NCBI GenBank assembly: GCA_963169105.1
Contig: OY720643.1
Coordinates: 24,276,373-24,340,372 of the forward strand
From: Ceriagrion tenellum
Lineage: Eukaryota; Arthropoda; Insecta; Odonata; Coenagrionidae
DNA: 64,000 nt
Reading direction: 5' to 3'
A program made the translations under genes and the position numbers. The notes under the pieces are model-generated. The model did no database searches. It was not told the origin of the DNA and saw only the letters and a program-made list of their open reading frames with translations. Shown here one piece after another: positions 11,575 to 21,600 of this stretch. The number at the start of each line of letters is the position of its first letter. Position 1 is the stretch's first letter.

Positions 11575-11668
11575 TTCAAAATATCATGCATAAATAAGAT
11601 CATCAATATCTACATCATGCATAAATAAGAACATCAATATTTACATCATGCATAAATAAGAACGTAGA
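11575..11668. repeat. 36-bp tandem repeat in LINE 3' region
   Basis: Three units of ATCATGCATAAATAAGA plus a TCAATATCTACATC spacer run head to tail. The related LINE at 24776-25866 has two units at about 25598-25650 in the reverse orientation. Unit number therefore varies between copies of the same LINE. Confidence 0.8.
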
Positions 11669-11856
11669 GAATATAAAGAGAAAGATCTTCTGTCTGCCTA
11701 TGTCACTATTCACACTATTCATGACGACGATCACAGCTGTCATGGTCCCGAATGGTACGCGAAAAAAAATGACATTTTATACGTATCCGTTCTGCAGTCT
11801 ATCTCTCTACTTTTATTGGCGCGATCTAATCTGCCGTAGTACGAGGGGGTTAATAG

Positions 11857-12349
11857 TAGTGCTGTGTGAATCAGGGATTTTCATTTCGAATCGAATCTCC
11901 CACATAAATTTCGAATCGAATCGAAACGAATTTTTTAAAAATATTCGTTAGCGAATCGAATCACCCTAAAATAATTCGCTTGCGAATGGAATTCGAATCT
12001 AAATAAAATGCAAAAGCTTATGCGCAGTTAAAGTAATAAAGATTTTCACATTATTTCAGGGCCTTACATTAGCTTATAAATCTATAGTGGTACAAAGCAT
12101 AGCACAGAATAACATGTGGTCGTTTAAATTTTCATTTCGCGTGAGGAAAACATCTTCTTAACGGACGGCGCACCATTTTTGGAATGAGCGCCATGTTTGA
12201 ATGCATGCAAAGATTCGAAGACAAATGTATCTGATTCGAATATTTCGAGTCATTCGGTTTCGAAGCATCCGGATTCGCAGGCGAATCAAATCGAATTAAG
12301 CCTGATTCGAGTCGATTCGAATCGATTTCGAAGCATTCGCACAGCTCTA
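11857..12349. mobile_element. hAT-type MITE, 493 bp, 8-bp target duplication
   Basis: The ends read TAGTGCTGTGTGAAT and, reverse-complemented at the right, TAGAGCTGTGCGAAT. A perfect 8-bp duplication GTTAATAG lies at 11849-11856 and 12350-12357. Length of duplication and the TAGxGCTGTGCGAAT termini fit the hAT superfamily. Many ATTCGAATCGA words fill both subterminal regions, giving strong self-complementarity, while the centre (about 12000-12180) is unrelated. It interrupts the LINE on both sides; the uninterrupted version of the target is present in the LINE at about 25400-25425. Confidence 0.93.
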
Positions 12350-12939
12350 GTTAATAGTATGTTTTTTGCGTCGTCAGAGAAATGTTTTTCCTGAAATTTA
12401 GTTAAGAGATTCAGCCTATAATTTAATCCACGCTGTGATAGCGATTCCCATCCCAATTCTTCTAACAATCCTGACACACTAGCAAACTTACCGTTGTTTC
12501 GTTTTACAAACCTAGCTCCTCTTCGCTGCACGCGATCTAATTCCGATATCAACCCCGCTTCATTAGAATCTCATACACTGGCAGCATATTCCAGATGAGG
12601 CTTAACGGTTGAAAAATAACAACGTTCTTTCACTTTCTCATCACATTTTCCGAGTATTCTCTTGATAAAGCCTAGCTTCCTGTATGCTTGACCGCATATT
12701 TCCCGAAGAATGTTTTCCCCAAGATATGTGGTGAGTATTTGTGACCCCTAAGTACTTAACATACTCGGCGTTGATTATTTCCGTATTAGTATCACTTCCC
12801 CTCCCCCGAAAGCTTTGGTCCAGGGTTTTATATATACGACCCCAACCGAAAACGTCGATCAAGAATATGCCGCCGTGTGGTGAAATGCTTCCTGCCATTC
12901 AATAAATCTGTGGAAGATTACTGTTTTTTTATTCATCAT

Positions 12940-13287
12940 GAATAGTGAGAACTCCCACCAGGATCAGCCTAATGCGGTTATGTATGAATTGGATCGGATA
13001 TTTGGGGAAGCGACCGACGGCTAAGGTCATTTGCACCATAGGGGACAGGTAAGAGAGGAAATAGAGGGTGGATAGAAACCCGGCGTCGGCATTAGCCTCC
13101 TCTTAACGAAAGGCGCCAAGGGGACCACGGTTTAACGTCTCATCCGACAGACGGAGTACTGTACTAGAAGTGCCCTCCACAAGACACTCAAGTAGGGATC
13201 GGGTTCCGTGTGAAAAACAGCCGCCTCTGCAGGAATTTGAACCCTGGTAGGCCAGTACTCTAGCCACTACACCAACCTGATCCCCTT
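12940..13287 (-). mobile_element. tRNA-derived SINE, copy 1
   Basis: On the minus strand the element begins GGGGATCAGGTTGGTGTAG. The A box is within TGGTGTAGTGGCTAGAGTA, and the B box is GGTTCAAATTCCTGC (plus-strand about 13230-13246). A long non-tRNA body follows, with GATGAGACGTTAAACC, then GGTCCCCTTGGCGCC and AGGCTAATGCCGACGCCGG. The second copy at 48683-48985 matches through the body, so this is a dispersed family. Promoter boxes are for RNA polymerase III. The partner LINE is unknown; the 3' tail (ATTAGGCTGATCC) does not match the LINEs seen here. Confidence 0.85.
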
Positions 13288-14196
13288 ATCTATAACTTAA
13301 TGAATTTTTATATGTTCAAGCGTTTTCACAAAGTCATATTTTTCCCAATCCACATTTAGTTTATATCATTTTTCCAAATCCTTGAAGTACCGGTACTTTG
13401 ACAAAATAACGTTCTCGAAGGAAAAGTACCAAGAATTTTTTATAAGACAATGCTTCCCGTAATTTCACCATTTTGGAGCGGTATTTGAACTAGAATGGGG
13501 CCCTTGTGTTGTTCGGAAGGAAAAGAATCGCATTGAGTGATGATATTTAGCTTTTTGCTGATTTTAGCTGGCGATAAATTAAAATTTGGCCGGGGCTTTT
13601 GGTATCAAACTGCTGGAAAAAGCTGGGTTTTTTTCTGCACTAATGTTAGCTCTGTAAAATAACTTCGGTGTTGGTATTGGTTTTTGATCTAAGGACGATC
13701 GCAAAAAAATGGACTCGTGCCAAAAGTGAGGTTTTTTTGTTTTCGCCTTGGACAAAAAAGTCCACGAAAGTTTGCTTTGGCTCCTCTTTACTCGTAAATA
13801 AAAACGTTCACTGTGTTGTAGAGGTTTTTGTAAACGTGTCGGGGTATGCCTTTAAAAAGCAAACCCTGTTTGTGTTCCACCAATGGCAAGAGGATTACGT
13901 TGGCTGCCCATGGCAAAAATTTACTTTTGAGAAATTACAGAGATAATGGTTAAGTAGTTGTGGTGCCTTGGAAAGAATGCCTTGAATTTATCTTCTTCCT
14001 TAATTTCATTTTATTTTTAGGTATTTTTTTGTAATCAAAAAAACGATTTTTCACTAGTCGAGGTAGAGAACAGATTTGAATTTATTCATAAACTTACACA
14101 ACCTGAAGAAGGTTGAAGTTAATATTGTATCATAAATGACGCAAAAATTGGTTTTAAATCACCGACATTCTCAGTATTTAACTTACTGTATATGTA
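13288..14196. other. Stretch with no recognised gene
   Basis: A 92-codon frame (13668-13946, plus) has no recognisable domain and lies in AT-rich sequence. I do not support it as a gene. Nothing else is seen. Confidence 0.4.
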
Positions 14197-14557
14197 CGAT
14201 ATAAGTCAATAAATAACGCGCAAAACTGGATAGAGGCAATAATAATCAAAGGAACTTGCTGAAATTTATTTCACTTTTCTACATATTCACCCTGTACATT
14301 GAAACAGTTATCCATTCTCTGTACAATTCCTTGATAGCCGGCAGCAAATAAGTCTTTTGTTTGCTGTCGCAGCCAACGCGTTACCTCTTGCACTACGGCA
14401 TCATCATTTTCAAAACGTCAGCCACCCAAATGATATTTTATGGCCTGAACAGATGAAAATCTCTTGGGGCTCAGTCGGGACTGTAAGGTGGATGTTTCAA
14501 GCTTAATCAATGCAATGTTGATGACTGGTGCTGATGATGAAATGCTGATAGCAGAAA
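14197..14557 (-). mobile_element. Internally deleted mariner relic (right end lost)
   Basis: Starts after TA with CGATATAAGTCAATAAAT, the degenerate terminus of the elements at 15220-15604 and 47865-48243. It carries the same transposase-derived stretch (CGGCAGCAAATAAGTCTTTT, CATCATCATTTTCAAAACG), antisense to the plus strand. Similarity ends near 14557 before the other terminal repeat, so the copy is broken. Confidence 0.75.
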
Positions 14558-14589
14558 AATAAAACTTACGCTCAGTGCGTTCTGCTATC

Positions 14590-15208
14590 GATTATCCTAA
14601 TTTTACTGTTGCAATCTAATCTACCATACGCTAGAAGAGAATGGGCGTAAAAACCAATACATGCGGAAGAGAACACCGTCATGGAAGGAAGCGTGTGCTC
14701 AAAATACGGAGCTGTTGACTGGGACTTCGGGTAAGGATATAAAGAAAGAGGCTGGTGAAGAGCTTGATGTGGATTGTATCGTTGCTTGTAATGTAGACTA
14801 GAAAGGACAAGGAGAATAGGCTGCAGGAGTTCGAGATGTGGCTCTGGAGGAGGATGTAGATGGTGCGGTGGACGGAAGAGAGGACACCAGTACAGACGAG
14901 GAAGTGCTTGACACGGTGGTTTTCGAGAGGAAACTTTTGAATGAGATTTGAATGGGGCAAGGTTGGTCGAAGGTCATGAGGGGCGGATGGTTACATCGGG
15001 ATGTAATTGAGGGAAGGGTGTTCGGGGAACGGGGAAGAGAAGAAAGAGGATAGCTTTTATGGACGGGAAGAAGTTTGGTGGGCCTTACGCTGAGATGAAG
15101 AAAGAATTACTTCTTTAGTTTGAATAATTACTAAGGCCCAGCGTGTGCAAAAATCTAGAGGTGAGTTTTTGGCTTACATTAAAGCCTACCTTTTACCTGT
15201 AGATTAAT
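14590..15208 (+). mobile_element. Decayed RTE-like LINE 3' end
   Basis: Nucleotide similarity to 30530-31015 can be followed by shared blocks: AGAGGCTGGTGAAGAGCTTGA, ACAAGGAGAATAGGCTGCAG, GAAGTGCTTGA, GGGAAGGGTGTTCGGG, GAAAGAGGATAGCTTTTATG and the terminal CCTACCTTTTACCTGTAGA. Frames are broken throughout. A 93-codon minus frame here is only the antisense. The internally deleted mariner at 15220 lies just past its 3' end. Confidence 0.7.
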
Positions 15209-15219
15209 GAATGGATGTA

Positions 15220-15604
15220 CGAGGGTAATTCAAGGAATAAGTCGCAAAACTGGATTGATGCAATAATAATCTAAGTAACTTCCTGAAATTTCTTTCACTT
15301 TTCCACACAGTCACCTCGTACATTTAGGCACTTATCTCATCTCTTTGCAAGTCCTCGATAACCGGCAGCAAAGAAGTCTTTTGTTTGCTGTTGCAGCCAA
15401 AGAGTAATCTCTAGGACTACGGCATCATCATTTTCAAAACTTCGGCCACCCAAATGATTTTTTAGGGGCCCGAACGGGTGAAAATCACTGGGGGCTAAGG
15501 CTGGACTGTACGGTGGATGTTCCAAGAGTTCCCAGTGAAATGTTCACGAATGATGCTGAGGATGAAATGCTGACGTTTGCGACTTATTTATTGACTTACC
15601 CTCG
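15220..15604 (-). mobile_element. Internally deleted mariner, 385 bp, TA flanks
   Basis: Termini read CGAGGGTAATTCAAGGAATA and, reverse-complemented at the right, CGAGGGTAAGTCAATAAATA, both bordered by TA (15218-15219, 15605-15606). On the minus strand a 62-codon frame (15337-15525) begins MEHPPYSPALAPSDF, the third-aspartate region of mariner transposases (consensus YSPDLAPSDF, with the first D here replaced by A), and continues through FFAAGYRGLAKR. The first two catalytic aspartates and the DNA-binding domain are deleted. Three copies of this deletion derivative lie in the window (14197, 15220, 47865), so it spread as a non-autonomous unit. Confidence 0.88.
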
Positions 15605-15639
15605 TATCTACCGTAAAATGCCGGTTTACTGTAGAATGT

Positions 15640-16020
15640 TTGTAGATGGAGACTCAAGTGCTACGTAGCTACTACGACTGTGTCTGACTCCACTGCCTTC
15701 CCAGCGTGCACTTGACGACGACGCCGCAACGCGTAGATGCGGGGGTGCGTTGGCGTGCGTGTTTGCCTATACGTTCCAGTGGCATATATGCGTGGATGGT
15801 GCACTTGGCGCCCACGCACCAGGTGCGCTCCCACCCCCTCCCCGAGGGTGGCGTGCACCCATCCGTTCCCCCTCCGCCGCCGTCTCCAAGGACGCTCGCA
15901 TTCCCTGGGTACAGCCAGCCGTCGTTCGGCGGCCCCTGGTGCACGGCTCGCTGACTTTTGCGCCGCGATTCGGATCACGGTCCCAGATTCGTTCCCTCGG
16001 ATCGCTCTCTAGTGATTCGG
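15640..16020. other. GC-rich island with no supported gene
   Basis: CpG-rich sequence gives open frames in five of six phases (15661-16040), all with arginine/proline-rich products and no domain. This is a composition effect. It may mark a promoter or simply GC-rich repeat DNA. Confidence 0.4.
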
Positions 16021-16076
16021 CCGTCATTTGTTTGTTTTGATCTGAAACTTATGATAATATTATCATTTGTGTCTAA

Positions 16077-16700
16077 AGCCTGAATCACACGATACTTGAC
16101 CTTGTACAAGTCCGAGGATGCTAGCGAGTACTGGATTTCTAGTATGAAACCTAGCATGTTTGAAACCTTCCTAGGAGCTATCACACGTACCTTAAACTTG
16201 CACAGGGTCTGTTTATATATATAAATGATGACGGCATCCGCAATATCTTTTAAAGCCTTTGCCCTTACAGCCTTATTTATGGTATGCAGGTGATTTAGTA
16301 TTATAAAGGCACGAAAGCCTACCATAATTATCGATTGAAACCTCAATTGCCTCAGTTACCCAAGCCATCGTGTCGTGCTGTGAGGTTTGAGTTGTTTATT
16401 TGATCGCGGGAAATTGTAATTTTCACGAGGGACTATGGAGGCGCTGACATAAAAAATTGACGACCACATTTCTAAGAGCAAAGGTGATTGGTCGGCGGCT
16501 ACTAGGTCCTACTAGGAGCAAGTATCAAACTAGTACCGCACCAATTACGAAAACAAGGATACCAGCTATTATGCTAGCGATCATGCAGGATTTCCAGTAT
16601 GCTTGGCCTGTATCACACGATACTTGACCTTGCACAAGTCCTAGTATGCTAGCTAGCGTCCTGGGACTTGTACAAGGTCAAGTATCGTGTGATTCAGGCT
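16077..16700. mobile_element. PIF/Harbinger-like MITE, 624 bp, TAA target duplication
   Basis: Both ends read AGCCTGAATCACACGATACT then TGACCTTG and TACAAGTCC (right end as reverse complement), flanked by TAA at 16074-16076 and 16701-16703. A 3-bp TWA-type duplication is the hallmark of PIF/Harbinger. A third copy of the terminal repeat lies inside at about 16609-16645 in direct orientation, so the right end is a compact inverted pair (16609-16700) that can form a hairpin. CTAGCATG and CTAGTACT-like words recur in the body. A 123-codon minus frame (15975-16346) crosses the border and is not a gene. Confidence 0.85.
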
Positions 16701-16703
16701 TAA

Positions 16704-18549
16704 TTTGACGACCATTGTATTACATATCAGTCGATAATCGATGTCGCAGATGCTCCATGCGCTAGCCGCATCACGTGTTGGTGACTGATAATTAAAAAAC
16801 CGTATTTAAAATTTTTCATGCTGCAAGAAGATTGTTCTTTTTTTCCTCTAGTATAAACTGGAGTTTTCAAGAACTGGTCAACATTTTTAATGATTTAAAA
16901 CGTGGTATTGGATACATTTTGTTGGCTAATTGGAAGAATACCCTACTATAAGCAATCTAAAAACATTGATTGTATAATGAAGTTTTAGTTGGAGGTGAGC
17001 AATTTTAACAAATTAAAATATAATAATGAATTTAATTCGAATAAAGCCGTAAAATGAAGTTTTTGTCAGTCAAACGAGGAAGTTTGCTGTCTTTTGATCA
17101 GGAAAATAACGTTTAATTTAGTAGACTTAACTGAAAAGGGTCGGATCTTCGTAAGGCCGAATAGTATTTGATAGTTTCGAAATATTTAGATAATTACTAA
17201 TAATGAATAATTAATAATAATCTTTTATTTCTAAGACCATTTATCTTAAAAAAAAGGGTTATTCATTGATATAAAGTGGTCGAGAAGCTCAGACATTTAG
17301 ATAATGGATTTTTGTATGTCCATGAGACTTAGCTGTATAATTTGTTTCATACGAAATCTCATCTTCCAATGTTTTTATATTTTCATGAAACATTTATTAA
17401 AGTAATTTCATACAAATTATCTTCTTTTTTGTGAGCTTGAGGATAGGTTTATTATGAATTGTCATCTAATCTTATGATTTAATTTTTCCAAAGATGTTGT
17501 AAAAAAATATAAGAACGCTGCAAATATTATTTGGCACTATCGTTACTCAGTCCCATTCAAGTCTACTTGAACGATGGATCCCAGTGTCAGTGCGTGCTTA
17601 CTGCTGCCACAAATCCATTTATCGTGGCCGTATATAAGTTTTAGCTCAGGAACTCGTATACAGTGGTCATACATATTTACTTCCTTTTTCATTTCTGAAT
17701 CTCTGAATCTCTGAATGGATTAATAACCAGTGAGCTATGTCGGAAACTTGGTTTCTAGATTCGTACTTATCAAGGAACGAATTTTTTCAGATCCAGTTTT
17801 TGAGTTTAGGTACGATTTCATTCTTGAGATACGAACTAAGACCTTGTGATTATGCACGCTATCACTCACCCTATAAAGCAAGGAGAAGTATAGTACAATT
17901 TGTTCAAAACACGCACACTTCTCGTAACAAAAATACTATTTTGATTTTTTTCCAAAATTGTGTATCTGTGAACGGTAGGGAAACGGAGATACGAACCACG
18001 GGTAAGGACACTTAAGGTTTGCTAGTCGAGCGACTATGTTTGTTAGATTCATTCATTTGTATATGGATGTCCGGCTTAGTTCAAGACTTCGTATGCAAAT
18101 CGTTCACGAGGTCATTTTCCGACGGATGTGACTTTCCCTTGGGGCGGCATTACGAACGACTATCTTTAACGTGACGGAAACAGAAGGTGGCGATCAAGAA
18201 CATTTTTGATTGTGATTTTAGTCGAACCTTTGACGGCACCCTCAACGGACGACGGGTGAACATTGTCAGTGTCTTACTTTTCTGTCACGTTACGTCAACG
18301 TCAGCCAATCAGTAGGTAGCTTCTTATCAATATTTAATGATCGTCATTTCCAGATTTTCCATATTACCTCTTGTCTTCACCTTGATACTCTTGACCTTCT
18401 GTAAGCATTATTTTTTCAGTAATGTTTGCGGATTCGTTGTATTTTGTTTTTAAAATATGAAAATGGACGGTTGATTTGCAACCATTTTAAACTCAGTTTG
18501 CGAAAGTGGTTAACAATTGGCGTTGATAGTCCAATCAATCTTAATAGAA
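16704..18549. other. AT-rich stretch, nothing recognised
   Basis: About 1.8 kb with no supported coding region. A 92-codon frame (17737-18015) has no recognisable motif. Confidence 0.4.
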
Positions 18550-19094
18550 GCATAGATAGTTCCCTAGTCATAATAGAGACCATATTCGAATTATATGTTT
18601 TAATTTTACCAGCTGTAGGACACATTAGTTAAAAATTGCATTATTAATGGTGCAATAATATAGTTTTATATGGCAGACATTGTAAGTACTTAAATGAAAA
18701 TATATAAATAAGTCTTTAACTTGACTCATTTTTTCGCGCGGTATGGTTGAATCTCCTTCAAAACGGAAGGTTTTTTGTGATATCCAAGAACCTACTGCGG
18801 TGACCATATGGTTAATATTCAAATATAATTGAGAAAATATGCTAACTATACGCTGTTAGTTTTTTTACAACATCTAAGTGTTAGAAATACCTCATTTTGT
18901 AAATAATGTCCCTCTGGAGTGCATACACGAACCATTTCCCATGTTAAAGGGCTGGTATTTTTTGGCAAATATCTCCGAAAGTAATGTGGTAATGGGTTGA
19001 TTTTTCGGTGTCATTAGAAGGGTTGGATATTTTTCTTTAAAGTGAAACCAAATTCATTGATTTTTAAGTAAAATGATATTTCGCTCAAACTACC
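18550..19094 (+). mobile_element. TTAA-flanked MITE, copy B
   Basis: Same family and orientation as copies A and E: TTCCCTAGTCATAATAGAG near the start, CCAGCTGTAGGACACATTAG, CTTGACTCATTTTTTCGCGC in the middle, and the right end TCGCTCAAACTACC adjoining TTAA (19095-19098). The left terminal repeat is degraded beyond recognition. Confidence 0.85.
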
Positions 19095-19098
19095 TTAA

Positions 19099-19550
19099 CG
19101 TCGCGTTGAAAAGTGTCGTTCGTCATCCCGCCTTTACTGACTTGAGAATCGAGCGCATTTTCCTTCCGTTGTGTATACCATGTACGAGTCCATCCAGGGG
19201 AAGTCACCCGCTCGAGCGCCGTGCATTCCAATGGGGTTACAGTGTCCCCTGCGTCTTCCCCTGAGGCGGCTCACCTGCGTGGATGTCCGTTCCCTCCATT
19301 AGCTCGCGGGGTTTCTTTCGTGTGGCTCTCCTCATCCACGTGTCAACATGGGAGCCGCGTCGCCCGGGGACTAGGCGGGTTCACACACATCAGACGTCAC
19401 CCTTCGAGGGAAACGATTTTCCACATCGATTAGCTGGAAGACACCCAGTCGTGTTTGACGGATGAGTGGTGTCCTACGCCTCTATTGCGCGATAGACACT
19501 CGATTCTACTCAATGGCCAACGGCTGATTGCTTGTTTGAAGTCTCCCCAC
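19099..19550. other. GC-richer stretch, no supported gene
   Basis: Overlapping plus-strand frames (19073-19465) of 60-70 codons have no recognisable domain. Nothing else is supported. Confidence 0.4.
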
Positions 19551-19554
19551 AATA

Positions 19555-19831
19555 CAGGGCGATTCAAAAGTCTTGTTATGATTTCGGAAAATCAGAACTT
19601 TTTTATTATTCAACATAGATACATGAAACGACAAACAAGGTCTGGGATGAATTCTCCTATCGTGCAGATGTGTGCCGTGCTTCAAATGGAGGTCACATCG
19701 AACATTTGTATTGATAACGAAAAAACTGGATGTATTTAGTAACATTTTCTTCTTTGTTTCATGTATCTGTATTGGAAAATAAAAATGTTCTGATTTTTCC
19801 GTAATTATAACAAGACTTTTGAATCACCCTG
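19555..19831. mobile_element. 277-bp MITE with about 75-bp terminal repeats, TA flanks
   Basis: The left end CAGGGCGATTCAAAAGTCTT and the right end (reverse complement CAGGGTGATTCAAAAGTCTT) match for about 75 bp, through a CGGAAAATCAGAAC block to GATACATGAAAC. TA lies at 19553-19554 and 19832-19833. The long arms leave a centre of only about 120 bp. The TA target and CAGGG start fit Tc1/mariner-type MITEs. The 94-codon and 79-codon frames inside are chance. Confidence 0.88.
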
Positions 19832-19878
19832 TACTATTAATCATTTATCTATTTCTTTGATTTAAACAACAAAACAGG

Positions 19879-19977
19879 AAAAAATTTAAGATGTCAACTT
19901 TTACAAAACCACTCGATTTCTCGAGTGATTTCTTTTAAATCGAGTGGTTTTGTAAAAGTTGACATCTTAAATTTTTT
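19879..19977. repeat. Perfect 41-bp inverted repeat with 17-nt loop
   Basis: Arms at 19879-19919 and 19937-19977 are exact reverse complements over 41 bp (core AAGATGTCAACTTTTACAAA), with the loop CTCGAGTGATTTCTTTT. No mismatch is seen, unlike every other inverted repeat in the window. No obvious target duplication or paralogue is present here. A transcript would fold into an uninterrupted 41-bp duplex. It might be a very recent foldback insertion, a hairpin RNA source, or an assembly or template-switch artefact. Confidence 0.95.
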
Positions 19978-20059
19978 AATGATGGAATACCACCAAGTGA
20001 GACTGACGAAAGTGAGTGATAACAAAACAGGAGCTTAGGCGTTGAAATTGTGTTCATTA

Positions 20060-21600
20060 ACAAAATAAATTAAAAATTAAAGGAAAATAATAAGAAAACA
20101 AAAAATAATTCAGCAAAAGCCAAGGCAATTTTGGAGGCGAGGAAGAAGAATCGTATACGGTGCGTATCAATTGGGAGGACAAGATGTTGCTTGAAGAGAA
20201 AAAGTCTTCGGATGATTGTCGGCTAGGACATTGAGAGTTAAAGGTAGGCATTAAAAAAAGGGATCGTTGAGAGATGGAGAGACGGAATTTGGTCATGTGA
20301 AACAGACTTACAATATGAGCGGTATGGGTAAGTATGCGAAGTGAAAAACAGGACGGAAGATCATAGCAGAAGGAAACGTTGATGATGAAGTGTAAGAAAT
20401 ATAGGTCCGATGTCTGCCAAGAATGTAAGGCCAGTCAGCGGTTGGGGTGGTGTGCGAGGCTGGGGAAGATAGGATTCATCTTGAAAGCTATGTTGAAGGG
20501 AGGGGACGCGATGACTGGCTATGGCTAAAAGGGCGGGTGAGTAATTTAATTGCAGTGAGGGACGTAGGTGACCAGATGTGAGAACAGTACTCGAGGATTG
20601 GTGGTAAATATCCAAGAAATACTGATTTCAGGGCAAATCGGTGGGTAATTTCATTCAGTCTGTCAAGTATCCCCTCTTTAGACATAGCATTTTTGAAAAT
20701 GCAGTGATATGCTCTCTTTGATTAGTTGCTTTTGGTCATAGGTGGGCCTTAATAGGTAGCTTAATCGTTGTGGGAAGTAACAGAAGGCAAAAGGTGTTTG
20801 GTCAGTTGGTACGCAGAGGAGATGGTTTTGTATTTTAAGATGAAAGACATAGCAGCCGATTTTTACGCATTCACGCGAATTGACGCTTTAGCTTTCACTG
20901 GCATTTAGAGAGGACTGTAACTGTAGTGAATCTGCCGCAATGTCAATCGTTTTGAACGCCTTACAGTCGCCCGCGCTCAAAAGAATTTTACTACGTATGG
21001 GTAGGAAATCTTCAATAAGGCGTAGGGTGCAAAGAGAAGAGGGCCTAGGACGCTGCCATGGGGGACGCCTGAGGTGACTGGCACGGACGTCGAGGATATA
21101 CCATCGGTGAAAACCCGCCGTTTCCCGGCATTATAAGAGGAAAGTTATAAGTTGCCGATAAGAGTGTGCCATGGATGGTAACAAGACTGAAGTTCATGTA
21201 GATAGAGGGTGTGGTTGACGAAATCAAATAAGAAAAGTCATGATAACAGTCGTCGAGTCGCGACCCGTTTTCAAAGGCAGAAACGATGTGATGGTGCGAA
21301 GTGAATAAATTAGTACGAGAGTCGTAAGACAAGAGCCGCCAGGAAGGAAACCATGCTGAAGAGGTGAAGGGGAATGGGAGACTAGTGGAGAATGCGACCA
21401 TGGAAAATACGCTCAAAGGTGAAGGAAACAAATTCTCTATGATGGTAGTAAGGCGACAGTTTTCAATTTTATTCTTTGGCCGCAATCAAAAACTTTTTAA
21501 AGAAGTTTTTCAAAATTTACAATGGAGATTTTCCTATGCTCTGGAAAAGTTCCGGATTGGACGAATCTGTTGAATATGTGGGCATTGGAGTGTAGAGTGC
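20060..21600 (-). mobile_element. Decayed LINE (CR1/jockey type), minus strand
   Basis: Broken frames on the minus strand carry reverse transcriptase landmarks. QHGFLPGGSCLTTL (the fingers motif) lies near 21330. VTSGVPHGSVLGPLLF, overlapping the frame that ends PMAAS, lies near 21080-21030. The C-terminal ILEYCSHIWSP is within 20488-20685 and precedes the 3' region at 20060-20300. Parts of one protein therefore fall in at least three frames. It resembles the LINE 3' fragment at 33544-33976 in style. The 146-codon frame at 21045-21485 is a shifted reading of this element, not a gene. Confidence 0.7.

Larger units (their letters stand above)
11358..12815 (-). mobile_element. LINE family A, minus strand, split by a hAT-type MITE
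   Basis: Read on the minus strand from about 12815, this is the 3' half of the same LINE as 24776-25866. The thumb motif (AEYVKYLGVTNTHHISWGK) lies at about 12770-12710. ISELDRVQRRGARFVKR lies at 12550-12500, and LEELGWESLSQRGLNYR at 12480-12415. The hAT-type insert at 11857-12349 follows, then the untranslated region and the 3' terminus GTAGATGTAGATG (plus-strand 11358-11370). A frameshift separates the thumb from the following domain. The 3' untranslated part carries three copies of a 36-bp CATGCATAAATAAGA unit. Everything upstream of the thumb is absent. Confidence 0.85.

Noticed and set aside
21045..21485. 146-codon minus-strand frame as a gene
   Set aside because: It is a frame-shifted reading of a decayed LINE; the neighbouring frame shows the fingers and G-x-P-x-G reverse transcriptase motifs.
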